In this document: one piece after another, positions 1 to 5,231 of the stretch
How positions within the stretch are numbered: the first letter of the stretch is position 1
Layout of the letters: each line of letters starts with the position of its first letter
Origin: Chloroflexota bacterium
GTDB taxonomy: Bacteria; Chloroflexota; Anaerolineae; Aggregatilineales; Phototrophicaceae
Length of the DNA: 8,703 nt
NCBI GenBank assembly: GCA_023392115.1
Contig: JAEVZT010000549.1
Location: forward strand, 1-8,703
Reading direction: 5' to 3'
Translations under genes and position numbers: made by a program
Notes under the pieces: model-generated
Told to the model about the DNA's origin: nothing
Database searches by the model: none
Seen by the model: only the letters and a program-made list of their open reading frames with translations

Positions 1-814
1 CGTCCTGCGGAAGCTGCGGAACCTGTTCCTTGATCCACTGACCGCCCCACGGACCGGGTTCAAACCATGGGCGAACGCGGAAATAGCTGCGGCTCATCAG
101 CGCCAGCGCATGACGCAGGTCATCGCCCGACATCAGCAGCTGTTCGGAAGGGCGCTGTCCGTCCACCATCAGGTCGATTTTCGACAGCAGGGCAGCCTTA
201 TGCGCATTCAGCACAACCCAGTCAACAAAATAGAAGCGCTTGTACATCGCTTTTGCGTCAAACGCCTGCCGCGCGCCCAAGTTGGTGATGCCGCCAGCGC
301 GCGAGCGAAACTGGATCTCGTTCTTTGGCACATCGATGTAGATCAGCAGACTTTCCCAGCCTGCCAGCGCCGCGCCGCAGCCATAGACGATGCTCGGTTC
401 GCCATCGCTGTCGACCGCCTTCAGCTTGTCGAGCGCGAAGAAGTCAGCGAGTTCGCCCGTATAGCGCGTGCCGAAGAGTGGGTCGTCACCGCCGAGGAAG
501 GGCGCGATCATCTGGTCGATCTCGAATTCGGACAGCAGCGCATCGGTTATGGCGTACCAGCTCGCTTTTATGCCGAGCCGATTCAGGGCGGCGTCGAGTT
601 CGGCACGAAAGTTATCCCAGAACACGCCGACGTAGCCATCGATGGTGACGCGGCGCTGTCCGGCAATGTGCAGGGCGAGCGCGTCATAGCCCGCCTCAAT
701 CTTGTCGCTTCCGACCGGAAAGGCAGGATAGATGTCGTATTCGCCGAGCGCTTCAGCACGCCGGACAGGCGCGACACGCTGGGTCGTTTTCCGCCAAGCC
801 ACCGCCCGATCCAC
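1..814 (-). CDS. Class I mannose-6-phosphate isomerase-like protein, N-terminal part (cut by window edge)
   Basis: This reading frame is open from a GTG at 812-814 to the left window edge, giving 271 codons without a stop. A strong GGGGGAG ribosome site (820-826) lies 5 nt upstream and overlaps the end of the preceding gene, and the gap between the genes is only 2 bp. The visible protein contains YDIYPAFPVG (26-35), IDGYVGVFW (58-66), APFLGGDDPLFGTRYTG (104-120), IVYGCGAALAGW (142-153), LIYIDVPKNEIQFRSRAG (157-174) and RPWFEPGPWGGQW (248-260). I recognise this from memory as the N-terminal region of long (about 600 aa) proteins annotated as class I mannose-6-phosphate isomerase. The PWGGQW segment resembles the start of their isomerase cupin domain, whose metal ligands should lie beyond the edge. 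The preceding ~245 residues are an extension absent from E. coli ManA. The expected reaction is mannose-6-phosphate to fructose-6-phosphate in the cytoplasm; isomerase activity is inferred. Confidence 0.8.
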   Translation of the reverse strand, partial: MDRAVAWRKTTQRVAPVRRAEALGEYDIYPAFPVGSDKIEAGYDALALHIAGQRRVTIDGYVGVFWDNFRAELDAALNRLGIKASWYAITDALLSEFEIDQMIAPFLGGDDPLFGTRYTGELADFFALDKLKAVDSDGEPSIVYGCGAALAGWESLLIYIDVPKNEIQFRSRAGGITNLGARQAFDAKAMYKRFYFVDWVVLNAHKAALLSKIDLMVDGQRPSEQLLMSGDDLRHALALMSRSYFRVRPWFEPGPWGGQWIKEQVPQLPQD

Positions 815-816
815 GA

Positions 817-1209
817 TTACTCCCCCTGTTCCGGACGCCGGTAGTCGTCGTCATAGCGCGTGATGTCGTCCTGCTGCCAGTTGCCGAAAGCGACTTCGAG
901 GACGCGTACTTCGGCGCCGGTGCTTGACAGGCGGTGTTTGGTCTGCGCTGGAATCCAGATTTGCTCGCCAGCTTTCGGGTAGATCATGTCTTCACCAACC
1001 TGAATGGCTGCGCCTTCGTCAAGCACGATCCACAGTTCCGCGCGACCGGAGTGTGACTGCAAGCTCAGCCGCTGCCCGGGTTTGACTGTCATCAACGAGA
1101 CGGTCACATCTTGATTGTTCGCGTACTGGTAGAACGAACCCCACGGACGCTCGACATACTGCACCTCGGGCTTGTGCTCTGGTATTGGCTTGGTTGCAAA
1201 CGTCGTCAT
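817..1209 (-). CDS. Stand-alone cupin resembling the C-terminal domain of type II mannose-6-phosphate isomerase
   Basis: This 130-residue single-domain cupin has the signature of the isomerase half of bifunctional mannose-1-phosphate guanylyltransferase/mannose-6-phosphate isomerase: RPWGSF (21-26), KPGQRLSLQSHSGRAELW (43-60), IPAQTKHRL (86-94) and EVAFGNWQQDDITRYDDDY (105-123). No nucleotidyltransferase domain is attached; the ATG at 1209 lies 20 bp after the upstream stop, leaving no room for one. Usual members carry His-x-His-x-x-Glu in the first cupin motif. Here H53 and E58 are present but the second His is replaced by G55, while H92 of the second motif is kept. Metal binding may therefore be altered. 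The likely role is cytoplasmic mannose-6-phosphate/fructose-6-phosphate isomerisation or a related sugar-phosphate epimerisation. The upstream ribosome site is weak (GGGACGG-like), so translation may depend on coupling to the upstream gene. Family assignment is strong; exact substrate is open. Confidence 0.85.
   Translation of the reverse strand: MTTFATKPIPEHKPEVQYVERPWGSFYQYANNQDVTVSLMTVKPGQRLSLQSHSGRAELWIVLDEGAAIQVGEDMIYPKAGEQIWIPAQTKHRLSSTGAEVRVLEVAFGNWQQDDITRYDDDYRRPEQGE
820..826 (-). promoter_or_regulatory. Ribosome binding site fixing the GTG start of the isomerase-like gene
   Basis: The minus strand reads GGGGGAG, then 5 nt (TAATC, containing the TAA stop of the upstream cupin gene), then GTG at 814-812. 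The site lies inside the last codons of the upstream gene, so translation of the two genes is probably coupled. It favours this GTG over the in-frame GTG four codons downstream. Confidence 0.7.
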
Positions 1210-1229
1210 GACAGCCGTCCCGTCGTTGG

Positions 1230-1826
1230 CTAAGCGCAGAGCCGCGCGTAATCAGCTCGATCGAGCAGCGTCGGCTTCCCGTCGACCGCCGCGACGACCT
1301 TGCGGAAATTCTGAACTGCAATTGAACCGTAGTCGTGACCGGCGGCTGCAGGATAAATCCCGATGTAGGTTAGCGGAGTGTCACCTGTGTTGATGGTGCG
1401 GTGTGCTGTGTGCCCGGGGACGTAGACAATACTGTCGGCGACGAGCGGAACGAGCCGGCTCTCACCGGTTAGTACATCCACAAGCAGCATCGCGCCGACA
1501 CCGCACAGCCCTACATAGACTTCTGCCGCCGGGCGCCACGCGTGGAAATGACCTCTCGTCATGAAGTACTCGCAGCCGATACGCCCCGGTGCAAGGACAC
1601 CCAGCCCGTAATGGAGCTGTCCATCACCGTTGGCTGGCGCAATGCTGGAAACCGTATAGATGACAGGGTTCTCTTCGCGCACGCGTACTTCGAAGGCGGC
1701 GCTGTCAGCGAAACAGCCTTCAAGATCGCTCAGGTAACGGCTGCTGCTCGGCGCGCCTTCGATTACCCCGGTTCGAGGGTCGAAGTGCGAAAACAGGGAC
1801 AGACTGTCAAGACGCGTTAATGACAT
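1230..1826 (-). CDS. Cupin-type glucose-6-phosphate isomerase
   Basis: The product interconverts glucose-6-phosphate and fructose-6-phosphate (EC 5.3.1.9) using a metal-dependent cupin fold, unrelated to the classical PGI fold. From the ATG at 1824-1826 it has 198 residues, close to the ~190 aa of the Pyrococcus furiosus enzyme. The family signature GxEx3TxGHxHx6-11ExY is matched exactly by residues 84-104 (GCEYFMTRGHFH, six residues, EVY). The four expected metal ligands are H93, H95, E102 and H142 (in PGHTAHRTIN, 137-146). The segment YIGIYPAAAGHDYGSI (154-169) is also typical. An in-frame TTG two codons upstream is possible, but ATG is preferred; neither has a strong ribosome site. This is the first gene of the leftward operon, transcribed from the AT-rich region shared with the divergent DeoR-type regulator. 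Cupin-type enzymes are best known from archaea and occur in scattered bacteria. Confidence 0.9.
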   Translation of the reverse strand: MSLTRLDSLSLFSHFDPRTGVIEGAPSSSRYLSDLEGCFADSAAFEVRVREENPVIYTVSSIAPANGDGQLHYGLGVLAPGRIGCEYFMTRGHFHAWRPAAEVYVGLCGVGAMLLVDVLTGESRLVPLVADSIVYVPGHTAHRTINTGDTPLTYIGIYPAAAGHDYGSIAVQNFRKVVAAVDGKPTLLDRADYARLCA

Positions 1827-1847
1827 AATCAATCTTAGAGCAAAGAA

Positions 1848-1901
1848 TGATAGAATATGTTATAAAGTGAACTATATATCAAATTAAACCACATTCTATC
1901 A
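1848..1901. repeat. Paired inverted arms, candidate operator
   Basis: TGATAGAATATG at 1848-1859 is matched in inverted orientation by CACATTCTATCA at 1890-1901, with 11 of 12 positions agreeing. The arm centres are 42 bp apart, about four helical turns, so both would sit on the same face of the DNA. A putative leftward -10 lies between them. The arrangement suits a multimeric repressor such as a DeoR-family protein; which protein binds is inferred from adjacency only. Confidence 0.5.
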
Positions 1902-1919
1902 AATGTCAACAATCGCATT

Positions 1920-1933
1920 GAAGATTAATCTTC
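1920..1933. repeat. Perfect 14-bp palindrome, candidate regulator operator
   Basis: GAAGATTAATCTTC is a perfect palindrome. It lies 11-24 bp upstream of the putative extended -10 of the rightward regulator gene, across the expected -35 position. The half-site AATCTT recurs at 1831-1836, next to the leftward start codon. It overlaps a second short palindrome, TTCGCGAA (1931-1938). Autoregulation is inferred. Confidence 0.45.
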
Positions 1934-1970
1934 GCGAAAATAGTGTTATGATCTGTTGCCAGCTACAGTA

Positions 1971-1975
1971 AAGGA
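1971..1975 (+). promoter_or_regulatory. Ribosome binding site for the GTG start of the DeoR-type gene
   Basis: AAGGA lies 8 nt before the GTG at 1984-1986. The next in-frame ATG is deep within the helix-turn-helix coding part (codon 49), so the GTG is the only start that preserves the DNA-binding domain and has a ribosome site. Confidence 0.65.
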
Positions 1976-1983
1976 CTGACAGC

Positions 1984-2796
1984 GTGCCTTTGTCCGTCGA
2001 TATATCAACTTCAAACAAGGGTAAACGTGCATTAGCCGCTGAGCGGCGCCGGCAGATCGCGACGTGGATAGAGCAGCAGGGCACGGTCAACGCGGAAGTA
2101 CTGGCGGTGAACCTCGGCGTTTCGAGCATGACCATCTGGCGCGACCTTCAGGCGTTGGAAGTCGAAGGTAAGCTCAAGCGGGTTCGCGGTGGGGCGGTGA
2201 AGGCAGATCACGCATCGGCAGTCGAACCCTTCTACGCGACGAAGCGGCAGGTGAACGGTGCGAAAAAAGATCGAATTGCGCGTTACGCGGCGCGCCACTT
2301 CGTGCGCGACAACGACATCATCATCCTCGAAGCCGGAACAACCGCCATGGCAATGGTGAAATTCCTCGACCAGCAGAACCTGACCATCGTCACCAACGGG
2401 CTTGGCACAATCAATGAGGTTGCGCCGCTTGTGCCGCGGATGATGGCGATCTGCTGCGGTGGTATTTTGCGCGAGGCATCGTGGACGTTTGTTGGACCTG
2501 ACGCAGTCCAGTTCTTTGAACACCTGCGCGTCCGTACATTATTTTTGAGCGCGACCGGGTTCACGCTGCCTGAGGGAATCACAGATCCCAATCCGCTGGA
2601 AAATCAGGTCAAACAGGCGATGGCAAGGAGCGCGGAACGGGTGATCCTCCTGATCGACAGCAGTAAGTTTGGAAAGCGATCGCTGTCGCGCGTGCTGCCC
2701 CTTGAAGATATGCACACGGTTATTACGGATGCGGACGCGCCGACAGACACCGTTGAGGCGCTGCGCGCGCTGGGCATTGATGTTCATATTGCCTAG
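1984..2796 (+). CDS. DeoR/GlpR-family transcriptional regulator
   Basis: This 270-residue protein has the normal length and both domains of DeoR/GlpR repressors of sugar catabolism. The N-terminal winged helix-turn-helix spans about residues 19-72 (ERRRQIATWIEQQGTVNAEV; LAVNLGVSSMTIWRDLQALE at 40-59; LKRVRGGAV at 64-72). The C-terminal sugar-phosphate-binding domain (about 90-250) has the isomerase-like motifs: KKDRIARYAA (94-103), ILEAGTT (114-120, usual form LDAGTT), IVTNGL (135-140), CGGILRE (158-164), FVG (169-171) and DSSKFGKRS (225-233). Family members usually sense a phosphorylated sugar and repress their own locus. The gene faces a sugar-phosphate isomerase operon across palindromic AT-rich DNA and lies 59 bp upstream of two plus-strand genes. 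Control of both directions is therefore likely, with a hexose or hexosamine phosphate as plausible ligand. The ligand and targets are inference. Confidence 0.93.
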   Translation: MPLSVDISTSNKGKRALAAERRRQIATWIEQQGTVNAEVLAVNLGVSSMTIWRDLQALEVEGKLKRVRGGAVKADHASAVEPFYATKRQVNGAKKDRIARYAARHFVRDNDIIILEAGTTAMAMVKFLDQQNLTIVTNGLGTINEVAPLVPRMMAICCGGILREASWTFVGPDAVQFFEHLRVRTLFLSATGFTLPEGITDPNPLENQVKQAMARSAERVILLIDSSKFGKRSLSRVLPLEDMHTVITDADAPTDTVEALRALGIDVHIA

Positions 2797-2802
2797 GCGT
2801 CG

Positions 2803-2834
2803 ACAAAAGAACTACAGATCTTACTTACTTTTGT
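2803..2834. repeat. Short inverted repeat between regulator and M24 gene
   Basis: ACAAAAG (2803-2809) and CTTTTGT (2828-2834) are inverted copies separated by 18 bases in the 59-bp gap between the two genes. The gap is AT-rich relative to its flanks. It could be an operator or weak RNA stem just before the ribosome site at 2843-2850. A seven-base AT-rich match may also be chance. Confidence 0.25.
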
Positions 2835-2842
2835 GATTGCAT

Positions 2843-2850
2843 GAGAGGAA
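2843..2850 (+). promoter_or_regulatory. Ribosome binding site deciding the start of the M24 gene
   Basis: GAGAGGAA lies 5 nt upstream of the ATG at 2856-2858. An in-frame ATG at 2841 would overlap this site and has no ribosome site of its own, so the start at 2856 is preferred. A GTG at 2853 directly before it is also in frame. Confidence 0.65.
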
Positions 2851-2855
2851 ACGTG

Positions 2856-4250
2856 ATGCCGTCTGTCGAACTTGCTGTTATTGACCTTCCGGAGTTTGGA
2901 GTCCCGACCGTCGAGCCGGCGGTGTCACCCGATACTTATGCCAAGCGCATTGCGACGGCGCGCGACCGAGCGGCGTCGGCACAGCTCGACGTGCTGGTCG
3001 TCTACGGGGATCGAGAACATTTCGCCAATCTCGCCTATCTCACTGCCTACGATCCACGCTTCGAGGAAGCGCTGCTGATCCTCGTGCCGGGGAGAGAAGC
3101 GACACTGGTTGTCGGGCTTGAAGGATGGGGTTACGCCGAACTTTGCCCTGTGCCGCTGCAGCGGGTGCTCTACCGCAGCTTCAGCCTGATGGGAATGCCC
3201 CGGGAAGGTAATCCATTCCTGAGCGAAATATTCCGGGACGCCGGCATACAAGCGGGTCAGCGGATCGGTCTGGCTGGATGGAAGTATTTCGACACGCGCG
3301 AAACGTCGACGCCTCAAATGTGGATTGAGGTTCCCGCGTTCATCACCGACACACTTCGCGAACTGACAGGGAATGCGGCAAACGTCGTCAACGCGACATC
3401 GCTGTTCATGAACGCGACTGATGGACTGCGCATCATCAACGAGGTTGATCAGCTCGCCGCCTTCGAATTCTCGGCGACGTGGGCGTCACAGGCAGTCCGT
3501 AATGCGCTCTTTTCAGTGCAGCCCGGCATGACGGAACTCGAGTTGTCGCAGCGAATGGCGCTGCCCGCGCTGCCGCTCGCAGTTCACACGATGCTGTCTG
3601 CCGGTCCCAAAGCGGCTTACGGCTTGCCGAGCCCGAGCATGAGGGTCATTGGGCGCGGCGAATACCTAACCACCGCCGTCGGGCTTTGGGGAGCGCTGAC
3701 TTCGCGCGGCGGCTTTCTGATCGAGGGCGCTGGGGAGCTTCCGACTCCGATTCAGGATTACGTCGATAAACTCGTCGCGCCGTACTTCGCCACCGCGGCG
3801 GCGTGGTATGAAACCATCGGCATCGGCGTGACCGGCGGCGAAATCTACCGGCTGGTACTCGAGCGCCTTGGCGATCCCTTCTTCGGCGTCGGGCTCAACC
3901 CCGGACACTACATCCACCTCGACGAATGGGTTAATTCGCCGGTGTTTGAAGGGTCAAATATTCCGCTCCGCTCTGGCATGGCGCTGCAGATTGACATCAT
4001 TCCGGCGACCGGGACAGCCTACATGAGCACGAACATCGAAGACGGGATCGTGCTGGCGGATGAAGCCCTTCGCGCCGCGTTCGAGCAGCGGTACCCGGAA
4101 GCGTGGGGGCGCATTCAGGCTCGCCGCCGCTTCATGGAAACGGCGTTGGGAATCCGGCTCAAACCGGAAGTCCTGCCGTTCAGCAACATTGCAGGCTATC
4201 TTCCGCCCTACATCCTCAACCCGCGCCTTGTGCCACGTATCGTCCACTAA
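2856..4250 (+). CDS. M24 (creatinase/aminopeptidase P-fold) family protein, probably lacking the metal centre
   Basis: The 464-residue protein has the two-domain layout of M24 peptidases of the aminopeptidase P/prolidase/creatinase type. An N-terminal creatinase-like domain spans about residues 25-175 (VVYGDREHFANLAYLTAYDP at 48-67, ALLILVPG at 72-79). The C-terminal pita-bread domain spans about 195-410. True metallopeptidases bind two metals through Asp, Asp, His, Glu, Glu. Here the stretch that should carry both aspartates (GEYLTTAVGLWGALTSRGG, 268-286) has none. The His is kept (H351, GHYIH), the first Glu is Asp (D380, LQIDIIP) and the second Glu remains (E395, NIEDGIV). A classical metallopeptidase mechanism is therefore unlikely; a metal-free hydrolase like creatinase, or a binding protein, is possible. 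There is no signal peptide, so it is cytoplasmic. It is followed after 9 bp by the glycosylasparaginase gene, suggesting that both act on one substrate class. Fold assignment is firm; function is unknown. Confidence 0.85.
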   Translation: MPSVELAVIDLPEFGVPTVEPAVSPDTYAKRIATARDRAASAQLDVLVVYGDREHFANLAYLTAYDPRFEEALLILVPGREATLVVGLEGWGYAELCPVPLQRVLYRSFSLMGMPREGNPFLSEIFRDAGIQAGQRIGLAGWKYFDTRETSTPQMWIEVPAFITDTLRELTGNAANVVNATSLFMNATDGLRIINEVDQLAAFEFSATWASQAVRNALFSVQPGMTELELSQRMALPALPLAVHTMLSAGPKAAYGLPSPSMRVIGRGEYLTTAVGLWGALTSRGGFLIEGAGELPTPIQDYVDKLVAPYFATAAAWYETIGIGVTGGEIYRLVLERLGDPFFGVGLNPGHYIHLDEWVNSPVFEGSNIPLRSGMALQIDIIPATGTAYMSTNIEDGIVLADEALRAAFEQRYPEAWGRIQARRRFMETALGIRLKPEVLPFSNIAGYLPPYILNPRLVPRIVH

Positions 4251-4259
4251 GGGGGCGCG

Positions 4260-5174
4260 ATGATCCTGCTGTGCGGCGATTGGAGAAACGCCGGATCGAA
4301 CATCGCGTGGGCGCTGCTCCGGGAAGGAAAAACCGCGCTCGAGGCGATCGAGCAAGGGGTACGTGCGGTCGAGGAAAGCTTTGAGGACGAGTCGGTAGGT
4401 AAGGGCGGCTATCCGAACGCCCTCGGCGTCATGGAACTCGATGCGGGCGTCATGGATGGTCGAACGCGGGCGAGCGGCGCTGTCGGCGCGCTGCAAGGCT
4501 ATCTGCATCCGGTCAGTGTGGCTTACGCCGTCATGCGAGAACTGCCGCACGTTCTGCTCGTGGGAGAAGGTGCGGCGCGCTTTAGCCACGAAATCAACGC
4601 GGAACGGGCAGAGCTGCTGACTGACGAAATGCGCCAGAACTGGGAAACATGGCGCCGCCAGTTCGATTTCGACCCCGCGACCGGTGAGCAGTCGCTGATC
4701 GAAGCCGTTTACCGCGGGCGCGATCCGCAGCGGTCGGGTGGCACAACCGTTTATCTCGCGCAGGACAGCTTCGGCGACATCGCCGTCGCGACCAGCACGA
4801 GCGGTTGGGCATGGAAATACCCCGGTCGGCTCGGCGATACCCCCATTGCCGGTGCCGGTTTCTTTGCTGATAATCGGTATGGCGCGGCGGCGTGTACCGG
4901 CATGGGCGAAATCGCCATCCGGTCAGGACTGACGCGCATGGCTGTCGCCTATATGCAGTTTGGGCGCTCGGTCGAAGAAGCCGTTCGCGAAGCGCTGGCA
5001 GACATCCGCTACCATCCCGACCAGAACACGGGTATCACACTGTACGCGATTGACGCTAAGGGGAACTCGTTTGTCGGCTATGTTTACGGCAAGGAGCACC
5101 CGACGCCGCATTATTACATTGCCAGAGACGGTGACACAGTCCCGGTGAAAAGGCTCGGTGTCGACCTCAGCTGA
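4260..5174 (+). CDS. Glycosylasparaginase-family Ntn-hydrolase (N4-(beta-N-acetylglucosaminyl)-L-asparaginase)
   Basis: The family cleaves GlcNAc-Asn, or beta-aspartyl amide bonds, after autoproteolysis exposes an N-terminal Thr. This 304-residue protein has the usual precursor length. Predicted self-cleavage is between G161 and T162, giving alpha and beta subunits. Relative to T162, the other active-site positions occur at the same offsets as in human AGA: T180 (+18), R190 (+28), D193 (+31), T213-G214 (+51/+52). Supporting segments are ATSTSG (177-182), PGRLGDTPIAGAG (188-200) and CTGMGE (212-217). The N-terminus has W8 in GDWRN, like the substrate-contacting Trp region of glycosylasparaginases and unlike the HGGAG start of plant-type asparaginases. 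DGRTRASGAVGAL (66-78) and LLVGEGAARF (99-108) also fit. Two differences stand out: GG precedes the nucleophile instead of HD, and V replaces the usual Gly two residues after it. No signal peptide is seen, so it is cytoplasmic. Start: ATG 9 bp after the M24 stop, preceded by GGGGGCG. True substrate (GlcNAc-Asn or another beta-aspartyl amide) is inferred. Confidence 0.88.
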   Translation: MILLCGDWRNAGSNIAWALLREGKTALEAIEQGVRAVEESFEDESVGKGGYPNALGVMELDAGVMDGRTRASGAVGALQGYLHPVSVAYAVMRELPHVLLVGEGAARFSHEINAERAELLTDEMRQNWETWRRQFDFDPATGEQSLIEAVYRGRDPQRSGGTTVYLAQDSFGDIAVATSTSGWAWKYPGRLGDTPIAGAGFFADNRYGAAACTGMGEIAIRSGLTRMAVAYMQFGRSVEEAVREALADIRYHPDQNTGITLYAIDAKGNSFVGYVYGKEHPTPHYYIARDGDTVPVKRLGVDLS

Positions 5175-5231
5175 TCGCGCCGTGATCGTCGGGAACATCT
5201 CTTCTCAGCCGCATAGGTGATAGAACTTAGC
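5175..5231. other. Convergent intergenic gap
   Basis: This 57-bp gap lies between the end of the glycosylasparaginase gene (plus strand) and the end of the leucine-rich-repeat gene (minus strand). I find no GC-rich hairpin followed by a T run in either direction. Transcription from either side may end by another mechanism or run into the opposing gene. Confidence 0.5.

Larger units (their letters stand above)
1827..1983. promoter_or_regulatory. AT-rich divergent promoter/operator region
   Basis: This region separates the leftward isomerase operon from the rightward regulator gene and is far more AT-rich than its surroundings. For the rightward gene an extended -10 element, TGTTATGAT (1944-1952), lies about 30 nt upstream of the start. 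No good -35 is present: TTAATC at 1925-1930 is a weak match with 16-bp spacing. For the leftward gene, TATAAC on the minus strand (1859-1864) resembles a -10, with a poor TTAATT 17 bp upstream of it. Inverted arms (1848-1859, 1890-1901) flank the leftward -10, and a perfect palindrome (1920-1933) covers the rightward -35 position. That layout would suit repression of both directions by the adjacent DeoR-family protein. Promoter positions are read by eye and are tentative. Confidence 0.6.

Noticed and set aside
110..844. Plus-strand open frame of 244 codons
   Set aside because: It lies opposite the minus-strand isomerase-like gene, whose translation shows coherent conserved motifs and a ribosome site. 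The plus-strand protein has no recognisable motif and looks like an antisense shadow of GC-rich codons.
1899..2135. Minus-strand open frame of 78 codons across the divergent promoter region
   Set aside because: It overlaps the regulator's coding start and its promoter, has low-complexity composition and no ribosome site support.
3954..4589. Minus-strand open frame of 211 codons
   Set aside because: It spans opposite the end of the M24 gene and the start of the glycosylasparaginase gene, both firmly supported, and has no family signature.
4260..5174. Plant-type L-asparaginase/isoaspartyl peptidase
   Set aside because: The N-terminal GDW with conserved Trp and the DGRTRASGAVGAL segment fit glycosylasparaginase better, and the HGGAG start of plant-type enzymes is absent. 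Some isoaspartyl activity cannot be excluded.
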